A DNA stretch of 40,256 nt from an uncultured Lachnospiraceae bacterium (lineage in GTDB: Bacteria; Bacillota; Clostridia; Lachnospirales; Lachnospiraceae), in NCBI GenBank assembly GCA_902784165.1, contig CACZTL010000025.1, positions 1 through 40,256 of the forward strand, in the 5' to 3' direction. A model generated the notes under the pieces. The model had not been told where the DNA came from and ran no database searches. It worked only from the letters and a program-made list of their open reading frames with translations. The translations under genes and the position numbers were made by a program. Each line of letters opens with the position of its first letter. Position 1 is the first letter of the stretch. Shown piece by piece: positions 17,145-25,431 of the stretch.

Positions 17145-19553
17145 TTAAAGGCCGACTATATTTATCAGCTTCCCGGGCACATATATTTCTTTATTTATCT
17201 CTCCGGGCAGCTTATCCCCCAGTGTTTCCTTGGCAAGTGCGATAACCTCGTCCTTGGCTGCAGCTGTGGGCACTGACATCTTCCCTCTTACCTTGCCGTT
17301 TATTTGGATCACCATCTCGATGCTGTCCTCTTCCATGGCGGCTTCATCTGCCGCAGGCCAGCTTTCTTTGAATACACTTTCCTCTCCGCCTGTCATCTCC
17401 CACATTTCCTCAGCGATATGCGGTGCAAATGGCGCAATCAGAACTGAAATAGTCTTAAGTGTTTCATCATCGACTCCCCCCTGCTTAGCGGCAAGGTCGT
17501 TTATCTTGTTTGTGTATTCCATAAAACCGCTTATAACAGTATTTAAGCTGAAGCTCTCAAGCCTCTGGCTTATATCGTATATAAGCTTGTTTCTTAAGCG
17601 GTTCATATCCTTTGTTAACTCATTTCCTTTGCCTGCATTTTCACTGCAAAGTCTGTAAAGCTTTGTGATAAATCTGAAAACTCCGTCTATACCGCTGTCA
17701 TCCCACTCGGCATCCATATCCGGGGGGCCGACAAAAAGCTCATACATACGAAGCGAATCACATCCGTATTCGGAAACAAGCTCATCCGGGGAAACGACAT
17801 TTCCCTTGGATTTACTCATCTTAGCGCCTTCTTTTACTATCATTCCCTGATTAAAGAGACGTATAAACGGCTCATCAAAGCCGACAACTCCTATATCCTT
17901 TAAAAACTTTGTATAAAATCTTGCATACAACAGGTGAAGAACGGCATGCTCAACACCGCCGACATACATATCAACCGGAAGATATTTGTCCGCCTTTTCC
18001 CTGCTTATAATTTCCTTGTCATTTTTGTTATCAGGATAGCGCAAAAAATACCATGAGGATCCTGCCCACTGCGGCATGGTGTTGGTTTCTCGCTTTGCGC
18101 TCTTACCGCACTCAGGACAAGTCGTATTTACCCACTCTTCTATAGCCGCAAGAGGAGACTCCCCTGTTCCGGTAGGTTCATATTTTTCAACATCCGGAAG
18201 CGTAAGAGGAAGCTGATCTTCAGGTACGGCAACGGCGCCGCAATCCGGGCAATGCACTATAGGGATCGGCTCGCCCCAGTAACGCTGGCGTGAAAATACC
18301 CAGTCACGCAGTTTAAAGTTTTTCCTCTTCTTGCCTATTCCCTTCTTCTCTATGATATCAGGTGCTTCAACCTTAAGCCTTGAGGACTCCATACCATTCC
18401 ACTCACCTGAATTTATAAGAATTCCCTCTGCCTCTGTGTAGGCTTCTTCTAATTCGTCAGCCGGCTCGCCGTCTTTAGCTATAACCTGAACGATGGGTAT
18501 ATCAAATTTCTTTGCAAATTCAAAATCTCTTGAATCATGGGCAGGCACGCACATGATAGCGCCTGTTCCGTAATCGGCAAGAACATAATCGGAAAGCCAG
18601 ATCGGCACCTTTTTGCCGTTCACGGGATTAATTGCATAAGAGCCTGTGAATACACCCGTCTTTTCCTTATCCTGCATACGATCTATATTTGATCTCGTTG
18701 AAGCTTTGTAAATGTAATCCTCTACCGCAGTCTTCGTTTCATCCGATGCAAGCGCTGATGCGAGCTTATGCTCTGGAGCAAGAACGAGAAATGTGGCTCC
18801 GTGAAGCGTGTCAGGTCTCGTGGTGAAAACAGTTATCTTGTCATCTGTTCCGTCAACATTAAAATCGACCTCCGCTCCGTAGCTTCTTCCGATCCACTCC
18901 GACTGCATCTTCTTAACCTTTTCAGGCCATTCCAGGCTCTCAAGATCATCAAGAAGCCTGTCAGCATAAGCTGTTATCTTAAGCATCCACTGACGAAGGT
19001 TTTTCTTTGTTACCTCAGCGCCGCATCTTTCACAGCTCCCGTCAACTACCTCTTCATTGGAAAGACCGGTCTTACATGACGGACACCAGTTAATAGGCAT
19101 CTCCTTTTCATACGCAAGACCGTTTTTAAACATCTGCACAAATATCCATTGGGTCCAGCGGTAGTAATCGGGATCCGTTGTATTTATCTCCATATCCCAG
19201 TCATAAACCGCCGCTATTTCCTTGATCTGACGCCTAATGTTGTCGATGTTTTTTTCCGTGGATATGCCCGGATGCTGCCCTGTTTTTATGGCAAAATTCT
19301 CTGCCGGGAGGCCAAATGCATCCCACCCCATGGGGTGTATAACATAATTTCCTTTCAGTATCTGATAACGGCTCCAGACGTCACTTATAACATACCCCCT
19401 CCAGTGACCGACATGAAGACCTGTTCCCGAAGGGTAAGGAAACATATCGAGACAGTAATACTTGCTTTTTTTACCGTCATTTACATTAATCGGGGAAACC
19501 TCCCACTTTGCTCTCCACTTTTTTTCTACTGCTGTATAATTATATTTTGCCAT
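17145..19553 (-). CDS. leuS: Leucyl-tRNA synthetase
   Basis: Class Ia synthetase that charges tRNA-Leu. From ATG 19553 it is 802 residues, the usual bacterial length. The HIGH motif is PSGTGLHVGH (41-50) and the KMSKS loop is KMSKS (578-582). The connective editing domain contains FTTRPDTLHGATF. Zinc-ribbon cysteines occur in NWCPSC and CERCGAE. The frame extends to 19616, but the inner start has GGAG 6 nt upstream and the extra codons run into a repeat. There is no room for a T-box between it and the patatin gene upstream (68 nt). Confidence 0.96.
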   Translation of the reverse strand: MAKYNYTAVEKKWRAKWEVSPINVNDGKKSKYYCLDMFPYPSGTGLHVGHWRGYVISDVWSRYQILKGNYVIHPMGWDAFGLPAENFAIKTGQHPGISTEKNIDNIRRQIKEIAAVYDWDMEINTTDPDYYRWTQWIFVQMFKNGLAYEKEMPINWCPSCKTGLSNEEVVDGSCERCGAEVTKKNLRQWMLKITAYADRLLDDLESLEWPEKVKKMQSEWIGRSYGAEVDFNVDGTDDKITVFTTRPDTLHGATFLVLAPEHKLASALASDETKTAVEDYIYKASTRSNIDRMQDKEKTGVFTGSYAINPVNGKKVPIWLSDYVLADYGTGAIMCVPAHDSRDFEFAKKFDIPIVQVIAKDGEPADELEEAYTEAEGILINSGEWNGMESSRLKVEAPDIIEKKGIGKKRKNFKLRDWVFSRQRYWGEPIPIVHCPDCGAVAVPEDQLPLTLPDVEKYEPTGTGESPLAAIEEWVNTTCPECGKSAKRETNTMPQWAGSSWYFLRYPDNKNDKEIISREKADKYLPVDMYVGGVEHAVLHLLYARFYTKFLKDIGVVGFDEPFIRLFNQGMIVKEGAKMSKSKGNVVSPDELVSEYGCDSLRMYELFVGPPDMDAEWDDSGIDGVFRFITKLYRLCSENAGKGNELTKDMNRLRNKLIYDISQRLESFSLNTVISGFMEYTNKINDLAAKQGGVDDETLKTISVLIAPFAPHIAEEMWEMTGGEESVFKESWPAADEAAMEEDSIEMVIQINGKVRGKMSVPTAAAKDEVIALAKETLGDKLPGEINKEIYVPGKLINIVGL

Positions 19554-19585
19554 GTTTTTCTCCGTCATTTTATCTTCATCATATA

Positions 19586-19619
19586 GTGTGTCAATGGGGA
19601 CGTATCTCTTTGACACACA
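19586..19619. repeat. Palindromic repeat, degenerate single-unit copy
   Basis: Outer arms GTGTGTCAA (19587-19595) and TTGACACAC (19610-19618) flank GGGGACGTATCTC. The centre differs from the GGGGACNGTCCC type and looks like a second subtype. It lies between the patatin gene and leuS. Confidence 0.75.
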
Positions 19620-19621
19620 TC

Positions 19622-20524
19622 TTATAACCCCAAGTATTTTTTCACATCTTCTATGTGCTCTTTAGTATCATTAAGCCCCATATAATAAAGGTCGGCCAGC
19701 TCATCTAAGTCATTACAAAACAAAGTAAGCTCAAGCGGTCTGCTCGGTGCAAGCTGGAATATACGCCCCTGCGCTTCAAGCTTGTTTAAATTATCTATCT
19801 CTTTATTGTAAAAATATGAATTCAGTCTCAGCTTCGTAGCCATCTTCGGATATTTCTTTTTGTAAAGAGTATTCACGATCACATCCGAAAATTCTTTTTT
19901 CGCTTTAAATGTTTTTTCTCTCGTTCGTATTACTACGATTTTTTCGTAGCCTTCGTTTATAGCCCACTCTACCGGCACATGCTTTGCAATGCCTCCGTCA
20001 AGATAAGGAACACCATTTACCGTAACAGGCCACGAGCCAAAGGGAACTGTCGCGCCCGCCTGCATATAAAACAGAAAGTCTTCATCGACACCTTTTTCAA
20101 AATACTCTTCCTTACCTGTGCGCAGATTAGTCGCTATACATACATAACGCCTGTCGGGGTTGTTAAATTGCTTCTTTCTTAAAGGTATATCCTTCTGCAC
20201 CGGACCCCACATAAATCTGAAGCCGGTTATACCCTTATTTTCAAGTATGGCCTTGGCTCCGATAAACCTGCTGTCATGTCTGTATTTTAAAGTAAGATAT
20301 GCACCGCGTCCGATCTGTCCGGAAAGATAATTCACGCCGCTCATGGCTCCTGCAGACACGCCTATGTAGCAGTCAAGATTAATGTCATTCATCATGAGAG
20401 CATCGAGAGCTCCCATAGCATACATACTTCTGAGGGCGCCGCCTTCTACGACAAGACATCCGTGTGTAAGCTTGTCGGAAGCTATTCCCTGAGGTATATT
20501 ATCAAGTCCTTTATATGCTTTCAT
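19622..20524 (-). CDS. Patatin-like phospholipase
   Basis: Cytoplasmic or membrane-associated serine lipid acyl hydrolase of about 300 residues. It shows the oxyanion-hole motif GGALR (28-32), the nucleophile elbow GVSAG with S57, and the catalytic dyad aspartate D176 in LDGGIAKH. The frame runs to 20638, but ATG 20524 has GGAGG 8 nt upstream and a consensus promoter lies just before it, whereas the longer frame would cross that promoter. It is the first gene of the long minus-strand series that continues with leuS. The lipid substrate is unknown. Confidence 0.88.
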   Translation of the reverse strand: MKAYKGLDNIPQGIASDKLTHGCLVVEGGALRSMYAMGALDALMMNDINLDCYIGVSAGAMSGVNYLSGQIGRGAYLTLKYRHDSRFIGAKAILENKGITGFRFMWGPVQKDIPLRKKQFNNPDRRYVCIATNLRTGKEEYFEKGVDEDFLFYMQAGATVPFGSWPVTVNGVPYLDGGIAKHVPVEWAINEGYEKIVVIRTREKTFKAKKEFSDVIVNTLYKKKYPKMATKLRLNSYFYNKEIDNLNKLEAQGRIFQLAPSRPLELTLFCNDLDELADLYYMGLNDTKEHIEDVKKYLGL

Positions 20525-20548
20525 TTGCACCGCCTCCGTATTCTGTCT

Positions 20549-20577
20549 ATTATACATAAGGAGTTTCGTATCGTCAA
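20549..20577 (-). promoter_or_regulatory. Promoter of the patatin-leuS series
   Basis: On the minus strand, -35 TTGACG (20572-20577), a 17-nt spacer and -10 TATAAT (20549-20554). The leader would be about 18 nt, leading directly to the GGAGG site of the patatin gene. This fixes the inner start of that gene. Confidence 0.75.
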
Positions 20578-20599
20578 TTGCGGAGTAATGTTTTGTGAC

Positions 20600-20621
20600 G
20601 TGTGTCGCTTTGGGGACACAC
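20600..20621. repeat. Degenerate palindromic repeat remnant
   Basis: Arms GTGTGTC (20600-20606) and GACACAC (20615-20621) surround GCTTTGGG. It has the same end sequences as the repeat family but the inner core is largely lost. It lies between the divergent patatin and tyrA genes. Confidence 0.5.
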
Positions 20622-20650
20622 TTGCAACATTCCTGCAACTAATATAAAAT
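20622..20650 (+). promoter_or_regulatory. Candidate tyrA promoter
   Basis: -35 TTGCAA (20622-20627), a 17-nt spacer and -10 TAAAAT (20645-20650). Transcription would begin just before the AAGGAG site, giving a very short leader. Confidence 0.5.
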
Positions 20651-20669
20651 ACGGGAAAAGGAGTTGGCT

Positions 20670-21515
20670 ATGAATACATACGGATTTATAGGTCTGGGGC
20701 TGATCGGAGGCTCTCTTGCTAAGATGATACGAAAAAATGAACCCGACGCCCGGATCATTTGTTACTCAAGAAATAAAGAAAAGCTCCTGCCTGCCGTACA
20801 GGACAAAATTATAGACAGCCGTCTCACACAGCCGGGCGAGGAGCTCGGTAAATGTGACATTATTTTTTTATGTACGCCTGTACTTTATTTTGAGGACATT
20901 TTATTTAAAATAAAGGATCATATCTCCGACGGACAAATAATAACGGACGTCGGAAGCGTTAAAGTCGCGCCTGCAGAGGCTGCAAAAAAAGCCGGTCTGT
21001 CTGCGAGTTTTATAGGCGGTCATCCCATGGCCGGTTCGGAAAAGACCGGGTACGAGAATTCGGATGCGGAGCTTTTAAAGGGATGCACATATATACTGAC
21101 ACCTGCATATGATACTCCGCCGGATAGTCTTAAGCGACTCAAAGGTCTGCTAACAGATATCGGCTGTAACATCAGTATTACCACACCCGAGCTTCACGAC
21201 TACGCGGTAGCAGGCATTTCCCACCTGCCTCACTTAAGCGCAGTCGCCCTTACCGAAACAATAAAAAAAGCCGATACGGACGATCTCATGATGAGATTTG
21301 CCGCAACAGGCTTTAGGGATACTACTCGCATAGCCGCTTCGTCCCCTGAAGTCTGGGAGCAGATATGCACCGCAAACTCCGGAAATATCGTAAAACTTCT
21401 CGATGCTTATATAGATGAACTTACTTCATTAAAAAACATCTTACAATCCGGAAACGGTTCCGGCATAAATGAAGCGTTCCGATCGGCCGGTGAGTATCTT
21501 AAAAAAATGCAGTAG
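20670..21515 (+). CDS. tyrA: Prephenate dehydrogenase
   Basis: NAD(P)-dependent oxidative decarboxylation of prephenate to 4-hydroxyphenylpyruvate in tyrosine synthesis. It is 281 residues with no ACT or chorismate-mutase domain, so it is the single-function form. The Rossmann motif is GLGLIGG (8-14). Other family motifs are TDVGSVK, GGHPMAGSE with H118, and GISHLPHL with H185. The TTG at 20664 is not used because AGGAG directly abuts it; ATG 20670 has the correct 6-nt spacing. It stands apart from other aromatic amino acid genes here and converges on the DUF4364-like gene with a 4-nt gap. Confidence 0.95.
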   Translation: MNTYGFIGLGLIGGSLAKMIRKNEPDARIICYSRNKEKLLPAVQDKIIDSRLTQPGEELGKCDIIFLCTPVLYFEDILFKIKDHISDGQIITDVGSVKVAPAEAAKKAGLSASFIGGHPMAGSEKTGYENSDAELLKGCTYILTPAYDTPPDSLKRLKGLLTDIGCNISITTPELHDYAVAGISHLPHLSAVALTETIKKADTDDLMMRFAATGFRDTTRIAASSPEVWEQICTANSGNIVKLLDAYIDELTSLKNILQSGNGSGINEAFRSAGEYLKKMQ

Positions 21516-21519
21516 TGTG

Positions 21520-22038
21520 TCAAGTCAGCAGCGTCTTTATAATATGCTTATATACGTCGCTGCTTTTTTTATTCCAGTTTGCGCATATACTTTTTGCATT
21601 TTCCTCAAGCGGTACACTGATAGAAAGATCAATAATAGTAGATAGTTTTTCCTTCACTTTACAGATGACAGTATACTCACCGTATTTATTCTGGAAATAT
21701 TCACTCGTAACAGAAACATCGTTCTTTAATTCGTATTTGTTTTCACTTATGAATCTGTCGATATCATCTCTGAAGGAGTCTGCTATATCCTCCTTAAACT
21801 TATCGACAGCAAGCTCTCCCCGCTCGGTTAAAGTATAAAGTGATATGTTCTGTTTTTCAGCACAGGTAATAAAATCATCCTCTTCTAAGGAGTTTAATAC
21901 CTCCTGAACGGTAAAGTAATTAGCATACTCTCCGGATGTGAAAAAATCCACTATCTTATTGTTGGAAATGTGGTGCTTAACCTTACTTAGCATATACAGC
22001 ACCATGAGTTTATATAATTTTGATGTTCCTTCTATCAT
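21520..22038 (-). CDS. DUF4364-like protein, probable winged-helix regulator
   Basis: A 172-residue soluble protein. The N-terminal half (KLYKLMVLYMLSKVKH through SLYTLTERGELAVDKF) has the spacing of a winged helix-turn-helix: a helix, a YFTVQEVLNSLEEDDFI recognition segment and a beta wing. The C-terminal half (EYTVICKVKEKLSTIIDLSI, then ICANW) matches my recollection of DUF4364 proteins, which are common in Clostridia and uncharacterised. AGG lies 5 nt before ATG 22038. It is a single gene between a repeat and tyrA. A DNA-binding role is inferred from fold resemblance; the target is unknown. Confidence 0.75.
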   Translation of the reverse strand: MIEGTSKLYKLMVLYMLSKVKHHISNNKIVDFFTSGEYANYFTVQEVLNSLEEDDFITCAEKQNISLYTLTERGELAVDKFKEDIADSFRDDIDRFISENKYELKNDVSVTSEYFQNKYGEYTVICKVKEKLSTIIDLSISVPLEENAKSICANWNKKSSDVYKHIIKTLLT

Positions 22039-22078
22039 AATTACCTAAACCTCTTTATCTGTTCAAGCTTAGTTAATA

Positions 22079-22110
22079 CGTGTCAATGGGGACGGTTCTA
22101 CTGACACACT
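22079..22110. repeat. Palindromic repeat, single-unit copy of the GGGGACGGTTCT subtype
   Basis: TGTCAATGGGGACGGTTCT (22081-22099) is followed by ACTGACACA. Ends TGTCA and TGACA match the family, and the centre is the GGTTCT variant. It lies between the DUF4364-like gene and the tRNA terminator. Confidence 0.7.
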
Positions 22111-22138
22111 TTCGCCACTCGCTACTCAAAAATAAAAC

Positions 22139-22179
22139 AAAAAAAAGTCTTACGACAGGCGCGTGACAAGCCGAAAGAC
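22139..22179 (-). terminator. Intrinsic terminator of tRNA-Lys
   Basis: On the minus strand GTCTTTCGGC (22179-22170) pairs with GTCGTAAGAC (22156-22147) with one mismatch and one G-U pair. It is followed directly by eight T (22146-22139). It lies 25 nt past the tRNA 3' end. Confidence 0.8.
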
Positions 22180-22203
22180 CTTCTGACAGATAAGTCTGCC
22201 AAG

Positions 22204-22276
22204 TACACCATCAGGGGTTCGAACCCTGGACACCCTGATTAAGAGTCAGGTGCTCTGCCAGCTGAGCTAATGGTGC
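22204..22276 (-). tRNA. tRNA-Lys (anticodon CUU)
   Basis: A 73-nt cloverleaf on the minus strand. The acceptor GCACCAT pairs with ATGGTGT (G1-U72 wobble) and the discriminator is A. The D arm is GCTC/GAGC, the anticodon stem CCTGA/TCAGG with loop CTCTTAA, and the T arm CAGGG/CCCTG with loop TTCGAAC. The anticodon CTT reads Lys codon AAG. CCA is not encoded, so the nucleotidyltransferase must add it. It has its own promoter and terminator. Confidence 0.97.
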
Positions 22277-22303
22277 ATACGTGAAAAACTCACAACAGAG
22301 GCT

Positions 22304-22332
22304 ATTATATACTGTATTCAGAAATAATGCAA
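22304..22332 (-). promoter_or_regulatory. Promoter of tRNA-Lys
   Basis: On the minus strand, -35 TTGCAT (22327-22332), exactly 17 nt of spacer and -10 TATAAT (22304-22309). The tRNA 5' end is 28 nt downstream of the -10 box. The flanking 22333-22390 is an AT-rich run without a gene. Confidence 0.75.
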
Positions 22333-22397
22333 GTGTTTTTTTAAATTTTTTAATATATTTTTTTTACCCTCTAAAATCCAACGCGGTCAGCCAATAC

Positions 22398-22459
22398 TGT
22401 CAAACAGGGACAGTCCCTATATGTCAGTCCTGACGCAAAGGGACTGTCCCTGTTTGACA
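22398..22459. repeat. Palindromic repeat, diverged dimer copy overlapping the 3' end of engB
   Basis: Arms 22398-22426 and 22431-22459 are complementary around GTCC with a few mismatches near the centre. The core here is AGGGACAGTCCC. The right arm encodes the final residues of EngB, and the engB stop codon (22424-22426) is the inner end of the left arm. Confidence 0.9.
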
Positions 22460-23035
22460 CACATCCTCTATCGCCCCCCAAACTTCTTCAATGCTTGTTT
22501 TCTTAAGCGAAGAAGTAAGTATAAGCTTATCCTCCGGCCTCATCCCGAATGTCTGCCGGATCATCTTTTTGTTTTTTTCTATCTCATTTTTTTTGAGCTT
22601 ATCACCCTTTGTAGCTATAACTACGGGACGGAAGCCTGATTCGACAATCCAGTCAAACATCTGCCGGTCTAAATCACTCGGAGCGTGGCGTGAATCAGCG
22701 AGCAAAAACACAGCTTTAAGCTGCTGTGAGCCCTTTAGGTATCTTTCAACCATCTTCCCCCACTGCTGCCTTACCTTTAGCGCTGCCTTGGTATATCCGT
22801 AACCCGGAAGGTCGACCAGATAAAGGGAGTCGTTTATGTTGTAATAATTAACGGTCTGGGTTTTTCCCGGAGATGCGGAAACGCGTGCATATGCCTTGCG
22901 ATTCATGAGTGCATTGATAAGCGATGACTTTCCTACATTGGATCGTCCTGCAAAAGCCACCTCCGGCATTTGGGTTTGGGGAAGCTTGCTGGTTATGCCT
23001 ATGACTATATCAAGATTAACTTTTTTGATTACCAT
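22424..23035 (-). CDS. engB: Ribosome biogenesis GTPase EngB (YsxC/YihA)
   Basis: Essential GTPase for late 50S subunit assembly. It is 203 residues. G1 is GRSNVGKS, G3 is DLPGYG, G4 is TKGDK, and G5 lies around TSSLKK. AGGA lies before ATG 23035. It ends the tig-clpP-clpX-lon series, 34 nt after lon, an order shared with other Firmicutes. Oddity: the last eleven residues (CQTGTVPLRQD) and the stop codon are encoded by a palindromic repeat, so the natural C-terminus has been replaced or extended. The GTPase domain itself is intact. Confidence 0.95.
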   Translation of the reverse strand: MVIKKVNLDIVIGITSKLPQTQMPEVAFAGRSNVGKSSLINALMNRKAYARVSASPGKTQTVNYYNINDSLYLVDLPGYGYTKAALKVRQQWGKMVERYLKGSQQLKAVFLLADSRHAPSDLDRQMFDWIVESGFRPVVIATKGDKLKKNEIEKNKKMIRQTFGMRPEDKLILTSSLKKTSIEEVWGAIEDVCQTGTVPLRQD

Positions 23036-23069
23036 TAATTCAGTCCTTTATATTTTAAAAAACCAACCC

Positions 23070-25412
23070 TTAATGCGTCAGTGCCTTATCAAGCACCTCT
23101 TTCATCTTAGTCACATAAGTTATATCCAGCTTACCGGTAATCTCTTTATCAAGGTTTTCTATATCACTTTTATTTGCTGCCGGAACGATAACTCGCTTCA
23201 TGCCGGCTTTGCCCGCTGCCAGAAGCTTTTCCTTTAGGCCGCCTACGGGAAGAACAAGCCCCCTTAAGGTTATTTCACCCGTCATAGCAAGCTCACCGTC
23301 TATTTTCTTTCCGGTTATAGCCGAATAAATGCCGGTAGCCATGGTTATGCCGGCCGAAGGTCCGTCTTTGGGCACTGCCCCTTCGGGTATATGAAGATGA
23401 ATGGTTGTATTGTCAAAGAAATCATCCTCTTTATCCGTTATTACGGATCTCACAAATGAAAGAGCTATGCGCGCCGACTCCTTCATTACGTCACCCATCT
23501 GACCTGTCAGGATAAGCCCCTCGTGACCGGGCATCGTTCCCACCTCTATTTCAAGAACCGTACCGCCGACACTGGTCCATGCAAGCCCGTGAATTATGCC
23601 TACGGCAGGCTTATGGGAAAATACGGGAGCAGGCACACGGTCGGTTCCGAGAAACTCTTCAAGATTATTCTTACTGACACGTATCGTATCATTTTTCAGT
23701 TCCCCGCTATCATAGAGCTTGGTGACTGCCTTCCTGCATATGGCAGCAATCTTTCGCTCCAAGGTTCTTACACCGGCTTCCGCGGTATATTGTGAGATTA
23801 TGGCGCTTATAGCAGTGTCACTTATCTTTAGCTGCTTAGAGGTAAGACCGTTTTTAATTATCTGCTTAGGGATAAGATGCTCCTTGGCTATATGTATTTT
23901 TTCATTTTCCGTATAGCTGTTCAGCTCTATAATCTCCATCCTGTCAAGAAGCGGCTGGCTTATCTGCGAAAGGTCATTTGCTGTCGTGATAAACAATACC
24001 TCTGAAAGATCCATGGGCATCTCAACATAGTGATCCGTAAATTTCGAGTTCTGTTCGGGATCAAGCACCTCAAGAAGCGCCGCCTGCGTATCGCCGTGAT
24101 TATAATCACTGCTCACCTTATCTATTTCATCAAGAAGTATAAGGGGGTTTTTCACGCCTGCATCTATCAGACCGTTTATAATACGTCCGGGTATAGCTCC
24201 CACATATGTACGTCTGTGTCCTCTTATCTCAGCTTCATCACGAACACCGCCTAGAGCTATACGTATGTATTTCTTATTCATGGCGCGTGCCACCGACTGT
24301 GCGATAGAGGTCTTTCCTGTTCCCGGAGGACCGGCAAGACAAAGAATAGGCGCATCGCCTTTGTTGGTAATATTTCTTACCGCCAAAGCCTCAACGACTC
24401 TTTCTTTTACCTTTTCAAGCCCGTAATGGTCATCATCCAGCGCTTTTTTAACGGCACTGATATCCTCCGTTTCATCTGAGAGCTTCTCCCACGGAATATC
24501 AAGCAAGGTAGATATATAGCTTCTTGATACATTGGCCTCCGGAGAATTGGGCGCAAGCTTTTTAAAGCGCTTGATCTCCTTTTCTATCTTCTCCTTTATC
24601 TCAGGCGCCGCCTCAAGCTCTTTGCACCTGCGAGCCAGTTCATCGGCTTCACTTTCCGCTGATTCCCCGTCAAGCTCTTCATTAATAACCTTTATCTGCT
24701 CTCTCAGGACAAAATCTCTGTGGTTCTTGTCAAGATTCTTCTTAACACGGGCATCTATATGCGCCTTGAGCTTGTTTACCTGCACCTCGGTATTTAGCGC
24801 ATTGGCAAGGATTTCAAAGCGGTGATTCAGGCTTGCAAGATCAAGAAACGTCTGCTTTACTTTGTAATCAAGCTGCAGCTCACCCGCTACAGCCTCCATA
24901 AACTCACCAACGCTCTCTATCGCGTTAAATCTGAGTATGACGCTTCGCTTAACCTGGGGAGCAGCCTGCAATGTCTGCAGATATTCCTGGACGAGTCCGT
25001 TGAGCTCTCTCCTTATGGCTCCTGCCAGTACAGGGTCGTTTTCCGCCTCTTTTTCAATAACGTCACGATTTTCAAGAACTACAGTGGCTTCGGAAGGCGT
25101 AACAGTATTATCTATGTCAAAAATAAGGCCTTTAATGAGTCCTTTAAATTTGACATTAAGAATACTTTCCTGACTTTCTCTTATCTCCGCAACCTCGGAA
25201 ACTGTCCCTGTAGGATACGGCTCCTCAGTGTCTCTGTTTCTGACAGTAACAAGAAAAAGCCTTTTGTCATCGCTTTCATAAGCCTTCTTCACTGCCCTGA
25301 TAATGTCTTTATTTGTTGTTTCAAGCACCATGGTAGATCCCGGTATCATAGTTCTTTCATGAACCGGCACCATAGGCAGTTTAATTTTATTATCGTAGTC
25401 TGTTTTTGACAT
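23070..25412 (-). CDS. lon: ATP-dependent protease La (Lon)
   Basis: Cytosolic AAA+ serine protease that degrades misfolded and regulatory proteins. It is 780 residues. It has an N-terminal LON substrate domain (LPMVPVHERTMIPGS onward), a coiled-coil region, Walker A GPPGTGKTS, and the C-terminal protease domain. The catalytic dyad is S686 (DGPSAG) and K729 (GGLKEKLL), with the canonical 43-residue spacing. GAGGG precedes ATG 25412, 19 nt after the clpX stop. It is part of the tig-clpP-clpX-lon-engB cluster. Confidence 0.97.
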   Translation of the reverse strand: MSKTDYDNKIKLPMVPVHERTMIPGSTMVLETTNKDIIRAVKKAYESDDKRLFLVTVRNRDTEEPYPTGTVSEVAEIRESQESILNVKFKGLIKGLIFDIDNTVTPSEATVVLENRDVIEKEAENDPVLAGAIRRELNGLVQEYLQTLQAAPQVKRSVILRFNAIESVGEFMEAVAGELQLDYKVKQTFLDLASLNHRFEILANALNTEVQVNKLKAHIDARVKKNLDKNHRDFVLREQIKVINEELDGESAESEADELARRCKELEAAPEIKEKIEKEIKRFKKLAPNSPEANVSRSYISTLLDIPWEKLSDETEDISAVKKALDDDHYGLEKVKERVVEALAVRNITNKGDAPILCLAGPPGTGKTSIAQSVARAMNKKYIRIALGGVRDEAEIRGHRRTYVGAIPGRIINGLIDAGVKNPLILLDEIDKVSSDYNHGDTQAALLEVLDPEQNSKFTDHYVEMPMDLSEVLFITTANDLSQISQPLLDRMEIIELNSYTENEKIHIAKEHLIPKQIIKNGLTSKQLKISDTAISAIISQYTAEAGVRTLERKIAAICRKAVTKLYDSGELKNDTIRVSKNNLEEFLGTDRVPAPVFSHKPAVGIIHGLAWTSVGGTVLEIEVGTMPGHEGLILTGQMGDVMKESARIALSFVRSVITDKEDDFFDNTTIHLHIPEGAVPKDGPSAGITMATGIYSAITGKKIDGELAMTGEITLRGLVLPVGGLKEKLLAAGKAGMKRVIVPAANKSDIENLDKEITGKLDITYVTKMKEVLDKALTH

Positions 25413-25431
25413 ATATCCCTCTGTTTATTAT

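Noticed and set aside
19554..19621. T-box leader before leuS
   Set aside because: Only 68 nt separate leuS from the patatin gene and most of it is a degenerate repeat, which is too short for a T-box.
24822..25409. Long plus-strand frame opposite lon (195 codons); similar ones at 28413-29108 opposite tig and 687-1334 opposite rlmD
   Set aside because: They lie fully within strongly supported conserved genes on the other strand, have no ribosome binding site and encode no recognisable domain.
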